NCBI RefSeq assembly: GCF_002940945.1
Contig: NZ_PNFV01000002.1
Span: 124,001 to 188,000 of the forward strand
Direction: 5' to 3'
DNA from: Limosilactobacillus pontis
GTDB lineage: Bacteria > Bacillota > Bacilli > Lactobacillales > Lactobacillaceae
Length of the DNA: 64,000 nucleotides
A program made the translations under genes and the position numbers. This document shows positions 59,339-64,000 of this stretch, piece by piece. Under the pieces are notes generated by a model. That model was not told where the DNA came from and did no database searches. It saw only the letters and a program-made list of their open reading frames with translations. Positions within the stretch are counted from its first letter, which is position 1. Each line of letters starts with the position of its first letter.

Positions 59339-60102
59339 CAAATAAGGTGCACTCCCTTATCAACATAAATGACGTCACCGACGACACCGGTTGATAGGTC
59401 GCTCATTAAGAATGCGCAGGTGTTACCGATCTGCTCCAAGGTTACACTATTACCATCGGCTGTCCGGTCCTCTGACATCTTCAACAGCTCACCGTGCCCC
59501 TTAATTCCCGTGACGGCCAGGGTCTTGATGGCCCCCGCCGAAATGGCATTGACGCGTACACCGGCTGGTCCCAGATCACGGGCTAGGTAACGAACACTGG
59601 CTTCCAGGGCGGCCTTGGCAATTCCCATCACGTTATAGTTTGGAATGGCCCGTTCTGATCCAAAGTAGGTCAGGGTCACGATACTAGCGGGATTCGTCAG
59701 CAGCTTAAACTGACTGGCTGCCTTTGCCACGGCGATCAGTGAATATGATGAAATGTCCTGAGCCAGGGCATAGCCGTCCCGACTGGCGTCAAGAATGGAA
59801 CCGCCCAGCTCATCCTTCTTGGCATAAGCAACGGCGTGAACAATTCCATCAACGGTGCCGAACCGTTGCTTAATGGTTGAAAATGCGTCCTGGATACTGT
59901 TATCGTTGGCAACATCACACTCGACCAGGTTGTCCGTTGCCTTGACAAGACGGCTAACGCTGCGCTTGAGCCGCTCGTTTTGGTAAGTGTAGATAATTGT
60001 TGCTCCCTGGGCCGCCATTGCTTGGGCACATCCCCAGGCAATGGAGTGTTTATTTGCCACACCCATTACAATAATCTTTTTGTCTGTTAAAATTCCTGCC
60101 AA
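59338..60102 (-). CDS. fabI: Enoyl-ACP reductase (NADH), FabI
   Basis: A 254-residue short-chain dehydrogenase of the FabI type. KKIIVMGVANKHSIAWGCAQAM is the nucleotide-binding start (GxANxxSIAwG), YNVMGIAKAALE carries the Tyr-x6-Lys active site and AISAGAIKTLAVTGI the substrate loop. It reduces the enoyl-ACP double bond in the last step of chain elongation. The TTG at 60102 (AGILTDKK) is preferred, ten bases after GGAGG; the ATG at 60120 overlaps the accA stop (TAATG) but has no RBS. Cotranscribed with accA upstream and birA downstream. Confidence 0.93.
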   Translation of the reverse strand: MAGILTDKKIIVMGVANKHSIAWGCAQAMAAQGATIIYTYQNERLKRSVSRLVKATDNLVECDVANDNSIQDAFSTIKQRFGTVDGIVHAVAYAKKDELGGSILDASRDGYALAQDISSYSLIAVAKAASQFKLLTNPASIVTLTYFGSERAIPNYNVMGIAKAALEASVRYLARDLGPAGVRVNAISAGAIKTLAVTGIKGHGELLKMSEDRTADGNSVTLEQIGNTCAFLMSDLSTGVVGDVIYVDKGVHLI

Positions 60103-60119
60103 TTTAAAACTAACCTCCA

Positions 60120-60890
60120 TTAAAATTGTCGATAATGATCATGTCGCTGCCGTAGTAAGTCAGTGGTGCTTAATTTTTGCAGGTGCGAAATTTCCTGTTG
60201 GAGAACCTGGTCAATGTTGCTAAGCACCGCGGCATGGTCGGTGGGTTCTTCAATGATGCCGTCAATGACCTTCTTGCGGAGCAGATCTTCGGGAATCAGC
60301 TGCATAATTGCTGCAGCCTCATCGGCACGACTGCTGTCCTTCCAGAGGATTGAAGCAAAGCCCTCCGGCGAGAGGATGGAATAGGTACTATTTTCCAACA
60401 TCCAAACCTGGTCACCGCAGGCCAGGGCAAGAGCTCCTCCGCTGCCTCCTTCACCAAGAATAATCGTGATGATTGGAGTCGGGACCTGACTGATTTCCAA
60501 CAGGTTTTGTGCGATTGCCGCCCCCTGACCATGTTCCTCCGCTGATTGTCCCGGATAGGCGCCGGGAGTATTAACGAGGCAGATGACGGGGCGGTGGAAC
60601 TTGGCCGCCTGTTTGATCAGCCGTAAAGACTTGCGATAGCCTGCCGGAGTGGGGCAGCCGAAATGTTTGGCAATCCGCTCGGCAGCTGATTGTCCCCGGT
60701 CAGTCGCGACCACGGTCACAGGCAGATCATGAAACAGGCCGATGCCGCCGATGATGGCGGGATCGTCTTCACCGAGGCGGTCACCATGCAGCTCCGTAAA
60801 GTCTTTGATCAATGAGTGGATAATCTCGGGTCCTGTGACCTTATGCAGATCGCGGGCCGCTGCCACAACTTGTCCAGCTTGTCTTTTCAC
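60120..60890 (-). CDS. accA: Acetyl-CoA carboxylase carboxyltransferase subunit alpha
   Basis: A 256-residue AccA, shorter than the E. coli protein because the N-terminal coiled segment is reduced. GDRLGEDDPAIIGGIG, HFGCPTPAGYRKSLRLIKQA and NTPGAYPGQSAEEHGQG form the crotonase-type carboxyltransferase fold with the Gly-rich oxyanion loops; EGGSGGALALACGD follows. With AccD it transfers CO2 from biotin to acetyl-CoA. GTG 60890 is preferred with GGAGGG seven bases upstream; ATG 60905 lies in the accD overlap. Confidence 0.93.
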   Translation of the reverse strand: MKRQAGQVVAAARDLHKVTGPEIIHSLIKDFTELHGDRLGEDDPAIIGGIGLFHDLPVTVVATDRGQSAAERIAKHFGCPTPAGYRKSLRLIKQAAKFHRPVICLVNTPGAYPGQSAEEHGQGAAIAQNLLEISQVPTPIITIILGEGGSGGALALACGDQVWMLENSTYSILSPEGFASILWKDSSRADEAAAIMQLIPEDLLRKKVIDGIIEEPTDHAAVLSNIDQVLQQEISHLQKLSTTDLLRQRHDHYRQF

Positions 60891-60894
60891 TTTG

Positions 60895-61731
60895 CTACCC
60901 TCCATACTTTAATAACCATTGCAGGGCTGCTTTCTCTTCCTGCCGTTCCACGATCCGATCAATGAAACCATTTTTCAGCAGCGTTTCTGCATCCTGCAGG
61001 TCCTTGGGTATCCGCTGATGCATGGTTTGTTCAATCACCCGGCGTCCCGCAAAGCCGACTAAGGAGTGAGGTTCGGCCAGGATGATATCTCCTTGCATGG
61101 CAAAGCTGGCCGTGACACCACCGGTGGTGGGATCGGTCAAGACGGTAATGTAAAGCAGCCCTGCCGTAGAATGTTCCTTGATGGCCGTACTGATCTTGGC
61201 CATTTGCATTAAGGACAAGATGCCTTCCTGCATTCGAGCACCGCCAGAAGCCGTAAACAATACGACAGGGAGCCGGTCTTGGGTAGCCCGTTCAAATAGG
61301 CGGGTGATCTTTTCCCCAGTAACCGTTCCGAGGGACCCCATGATGAAGTAGGGATCCATAATTCCTAGTCCAAAGTGCTGGTCGCCAATCTGGGCAGTTC
61401 CGGTAAGTACGGAGTCATTTAATGTCGTTTTCTGCCGGCAGGTCGTAAGCTTTTGCTGGTAGTCGGGGAAGTTCAGCGGATCCTGACTCAACAGGTCCTG
61501 ATCAGTTTCGGTAAAGTCGTCGACTAACCAAGCAAGCCGTTGCCGGGCACCAATTCGAAAGCCAAAGTGGCAATGAGGACAAGTGTTGTACTGGTCAAGG
61601 TGCTTAGTGACGATTGCTGTTCCGCACTTTGGGCACTTTCGCCAAAGTCCATCTGGCACCTTAGCATCTGCCTGCTGGTCGGCCTTTATGTGGTGGGCAC
61701 TGAGCGTATTATTTTGATCGTACAGGTTCAT
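60895..61731 (-). CDS. accD: Acetyl-CoA carboxylase carboxyltransferase subunit beta
   Basis: A 278-residue AccD. The zinc ribbon is WRKCPKCGTAI and YNTCPHCHFGF (C-x2-C, C-x2-C) near residues 30-55. The crotonase fold follows (VVLFTASGGARMQEGILSLMQ; YITVLTDPTTGGVTASFAMQGD). It overlaps accC by 23 bases at its start and ends close to accA. AAAGGA precedes the ATG nine bases away. Confidence 0.94.
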   Translation of the reverse strand: MNLYDQNNTLSAHHIKADQQADAKVPDGLWRKCPKCGTAIVTKHLDQYNTCPHCHFGFRIGARQRLAWLVDDFTETDQDLLSQDPLNFPDYQQKLTTCRQKTTLNDSVLTGTAQIGDQHFGLGIMDPYFIMGSLGTVTGEKITRLFERATQDRLPVVLFTASGGARMQEGILSLMQMAKISTAIKEHSTAGLLYITVLTDPTTGGVTASFAMQGDIILAEPHSLVGFAGRRVIEQTMHQRIPKDLQDAETLLKNGFIDRIVERQEEKAALQWLLKYGG

Positions 61732-63100
61732 CTTGACTTATCCTTTCTTTCCAAAGAGGTAGGAACTGTTTTTCAAGATAAGCAGTTGAAAACTGGCCGC
61801 TAATAAAAGTCGGATCGGTGAGCAGGGCCTGTTGAAAGGTCTGATTGGTATTGATACCGACAATGACCATTTCGTTCAATAACCGCTTAATCTTTTCGAT
61901 TGCTTCTTCCCGGTTATGGCCGAGGGCGATGACCTTCGCAATCATGGAATCATAGAAGGGGGTGACGGTTGCGCCCTGGTAAAGGGCGGTATCGATCCGC
62001 ATCCCAAGGTTGCCGACGGGCAGATAAAGGTACTTAACCTGGCCGGTCGAAGGAATAAAACCATGTTCCGCATCCTCAGCGTTGAGCCGACACTCGATTG
62101 CCGCACCCTGCAATTGGATATCTGATTGGTCAAAGGGGAGGGGAGCACCAGCCGCTACCCTGACTTGAGCCTTGACGATATCGATACCAGTGACCATCTC
62201 GGTGACTGTGTGCTCAACTTGAATCCGAGTATTCATCTCCATGAAGTAGAAATGATGGTCCTGATCCATCAGAAATTCTAGAGTCCCAGTATTGAGATAG
62301 TCAATCCCATTGACTGCCCGGAGCGCGATCTGCCCCAGCTCTTTCCGCTCTGTGGGAGTGATTAGCTTGCAGGGGCTCTCTTCCAGGACCTTTTGCTTGT
62401 TAATCTGGAGTGAGCAGTCCCGTTCAGGGAAATAGACACTGTGGCCAAATCGGTCCCGGAAAATCTGCACCTCGATGTGCTTAACATTTTCCATGATCTT
62501 TTCGATATACATTTGGTCGTTATCGAAAGAAAGGCGGGCCTCACTCTGTGCTTCGTGAAAGGCCGCCTTCATTTCCTGAGCATCCGTAACTCGGCGGATT
62601 CCCTTACCACCGCCACCGGCAGCTGCCTTGATTAGAACTGGATAACCAATTTGATCGGCAACCTCGATGGCCTCGTTCACATTATTAATATAGCTATCAC
62701 TACCTGGGATGACTGGAACACCGATCTTTTTCATCTGTTGACGAGCATGTTCCTTATTGCCCATCAGGTCGATCGTGTGGGCTTGAGGACCGATGAAGGT
62801 GATGCCACACTCCTGGCACATTTCGGCAAATTGACTATTTTCCGAAAGAAAGCCAAAGCCGGGGTGAATTGCTTGGACCCCCGTACCAACCGCGGCCGCC
62901 AGGATATTCTGCATGTTGAGATAGGAATCCTGGGGACGGGGACCGCCAACACAGACGGCCTCGTCCGCAAGCTGGACGTGGAGACTTTCGCGATCAACCG
63001 TGGAGTAGATAGCAACCGACTTGATCCCAAGTTCACGCAGTGAACGGATAATACGAACGGCGATTTCACCACGATTAGCAACTAAGACTTTTGTGAACAT
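61709..63100 (-). CDS. accC: Biotin carboxylase
   Basis: A 463-residue ATP-grasp carboxylase. KVLVANRGEIAVRIIRSLRE starts the preATP domain, KAAAGGGGKGIRRV is the Gly-rich ATP loop, and FYFMEMNTRIQVEHTVTE has the catalytic Arg and Glu (MNTRIQVEH). It carboxylates biotin on AccB with bicarbonate and ATP. ATG 63100 (MFTKVLVANRG) is the start of the known family N-terminus; the ORF extension to 63148 overlaps fabZ and is rejected. Confidence 0.95.
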   Translation of the reverse strand: MFTKVLVANRGEIAVRIIRSLRELGIKSVAIYSTVDRESLHVQLADEAVCVGGPRPQDSYLNMQNILAAAVGTGVQAIHPGFGFLSENSQFAEMCQECGITFIGPQAHTIDLMGNKEHARQQMKKIGVPVIPGSDSYINNVNEAIEVADQIGYPVLIKAAAGGGGKGIRRVTDAQEMKAAFHEAQSEARLSFDNDQMYIEKIMENVKHIEVQIFRDRFGHSVYFPERDCSLQINKQKVLEESPCKLITPTERKELGQIALRAVNGIDYLNTGTLEFLMDQDHHFYFMEMNTRIQVEHTVTEMVTGIDIVKAQVRVAAGAPLPFDQSDIQLQGAAIECRLNAEDAEHGFIPSTGQVKYLYLPVGNLGMRIDTALYQGATVTPFYDSMIAKVIALGHNREEAIEKIKRLLNEMVIVGINTNQTFQQALLTDPTFISGQFSTAYLEKQFLPLWKERISQDEPVRSK

Positions 63101-63114
63101 ATGCGTCTCACATC

Positions 63115-63549
63115 CTAACCAATAAAGAATGTTAATTCGGCCGAACAAGCCCGTTCACCATCAACGGTGGCCTCGGCCTTGCCAATTCCAATGTTGTGAC
63201 GAATCTTGGTCAAATGAACCGACAGCTTCATCGTGTCGCCGGGCCGAACAACTCGGCGAAATTCGGCAGACTGGATTCCGCCGAAGTAGGCGGTCTTTCC
63301 CTTAAACTGTGGGGCGGATAGCAAAGCCACCGCGCCAGTCTGGGCCAGTGATTCGACGATCAGCGCGCCCGGTAGAACCGGATTGTGCGGGAAGTGACCG
63401 TTGAAGACTTCTTCGTGAACAGTTACGTTACGCTTGGCAATGGCCATCTCCCCCGGGACCACTTCTTCGACCCGGTCAATCAATAGCATTGGGTAGCGGT
63501 GTGGGATAATTTGTTGGATCTTTTCAGACCCCCAATTAACTTTTGTCAT
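63115..63549 (-). CDS. fabZ: 3-hydroxyacyl-ACP dehydratase FabZ
   Basis: A 144-residue hot-dog dehydratase. IIPHRYPMLLIDRV and NGHFPHNPVLPGALIVESLAQTG carry catalytic His (GHFP) and Glu (ALIVESLAQ). In organisms making unsaturated fatty acids by FabZ/FabI or FabM this enzyme dehydrates all 3-hydroxyacyl-ACPs. The gap to accC is 14 bases. RBS GGAGGCAAAGT (on the minus strand) precedes the ATG. Confidence 0.95.
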   Translation of the reverse strand: MTKVNWGSEKIQQIIPHRYPMLLIDRVEEVVPGEMAIAKRNVTVHEEVFNGHFPHNPVLPGALIVESLAQTGAVALLSAPQFKGKTAYFGGIQSAEFRRVVRPGDTMKLSVHLTKIRHNIGIGKAEATVDGERACSAELTFFIG

Positions 63550-63550
63550 A

Positions 63551-63994
63551 CTACTTTGCCTCCGTTATTGTGAAAAGAGACTGGTCACATTCAACCAGTT
63601 CGCCGTTATCAACGTCGATTGATGCGACGACCCCGTCGACATCGCTCTTAATCTCGGTCATCATTTTCATTGCTTCAACTACGCAGACGATATCTCCTTT
63701 ATGGATGTGCTGGCCGACCGTGACGTACGGTGGCTGCTTAGGCTTAGCCTGGAGATAGACCGTCCCGACAAGGGGGGCCTTGATCTGATGACGGTTGTCA
63801 GAAGCTGTGTCAGCCGCTGCGGGAGTCGTCGATCCAGTTTGATTGTTGACTGTCGGCGCGCCGGCAGTTGGCTGCTGGATCGATTGCTGATTTTTGCTTA
63901 GATATAAATGAAAATCATGATCGTCAATCTTTAATTCACGGGCCGAGGATTGCTCAAACTCATGTATTAATTTTTGCAGTTCATCAAATTGCAA
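63551..63994 (-). CDS. accB: Biotin carboxyl carrier protein AccB
   Basis: A 147-residue BCCP. The N-terminal segment (FDELQKLIHEFEQSSAREL) is helical, a Thr/Ala/Gln linker follows at residues 35-70, and the biotinyl domain ends with VVEAMKMMTEIKSD (biotin Lys near residue 112). It starts with TTG 63994, directly after an in-frame TAA at 63995-63997, which is presumably the stop of the upstream fab gene outside the window; no RBS is visible within the last bases. Coupled translation from that gene is likely. FabZ follows after one base. Confidence 0.93.
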   Translation of the reverse strand: MQFDELQKLIHEFEQSSARELKIDDHDFHLYLSKNQQSIQQPTAGAPTVNNQTGSTTPAAADTASDNRHQIKAPLVGTVYLQAKPKQPPYVTVGQHIHKGDIVCVVEAMKMMTEIKSDVDGVVASIDVDNGELVECDQSLFTITEAK

Positions 63995-64000
63995 TTAATT

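Overview
The window looks like chromosomal DNA from a heterofermentative lactobacillus, most likely of the Limosilactobacillus type. The evidence is the roughly 50% GC protein-coding DNA, a KxYKxGKxW signal peptide on a LysM hydrolase, T-box leaders, CcpA-type cre sites, TTG/GTG starts with strong AGGAGG ribosome binding sites, and a fab/acc operon ending in fabI-birA. The species is an inference. No rRNA, tRNA, CRISPR array, insertion sequence or prophage was seen.

1-13.4 kb is an accessory and stress region. It holds the end of an MFS exporter, a HxlR regulator divergent from a Rossmann oxidoreductase with a candidate operator between them, an AT-richer three-gene LanFEG-like ABC exporter, two alpha/beta hydrolases and an acetyltransferase divergent from a LysR regulator. 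It continues with a disulfide-oxidoreductase homologue without the usual His-Glu pair, an Orc1-like ATPase behind four tandem boxes, an IscA-like protein, a RibD-type reductase, a cytochrome-b5-like protein and Dps. 13.5-25.2 kb carries a GH32 fructosidase with its proton symporter, a Met T-box plus MetE-like methyltransferase, a nitroreductase broken by one in-frame TGA, a C69 dipeptidase, an APC permease, a phosphodiesterase/MFS/alkyltransferase run and a RelB-type antitoxin with no toxin beside it.

25.3-45.3 kb includes a Thr T-box and a shortened threonyl-tRNA synthetase that has lost most of TGS and the editing-site residues, MntH, a 970-residue LtaS-like enzyme with an extra membrane half, MacB-type ABC systems, an ArsR regulator, a five-LysM GH73 hydrolase, a LacI regulator, an MFS exporter and a His T-box with hisS. 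45.4-54.3 kb carries nnrE, mpg, a MoxR ATPase/HExxH-VWA/small protein cassette, pepO, and an XRE membrane regulator followed by a macrodomain protein.

54.3-58.4 kb is a sugar module: SemiSWEET, divergent LacI regulator, then pgi, fructokinase and a second SemiSWEET behind a 24-bp perfect palindrome and cre sites. With the GH32/permease pair it would take sucrose or fructosides to fructose, F6P and G6P. 58.5-64 kb is the 3' part of a fatty-acid synthesis operon on the minus strand: accB-fabZ-accC-accD-accA-fabI-birA.

The items most worth a second look are the reduced ThrRS, the SemiSWEET pair, the MoxR/VWA cassette, a structured element present twice just before terminators, the Orc-like ATPase with its tandem boxes, and the long LtaS-like fusion.
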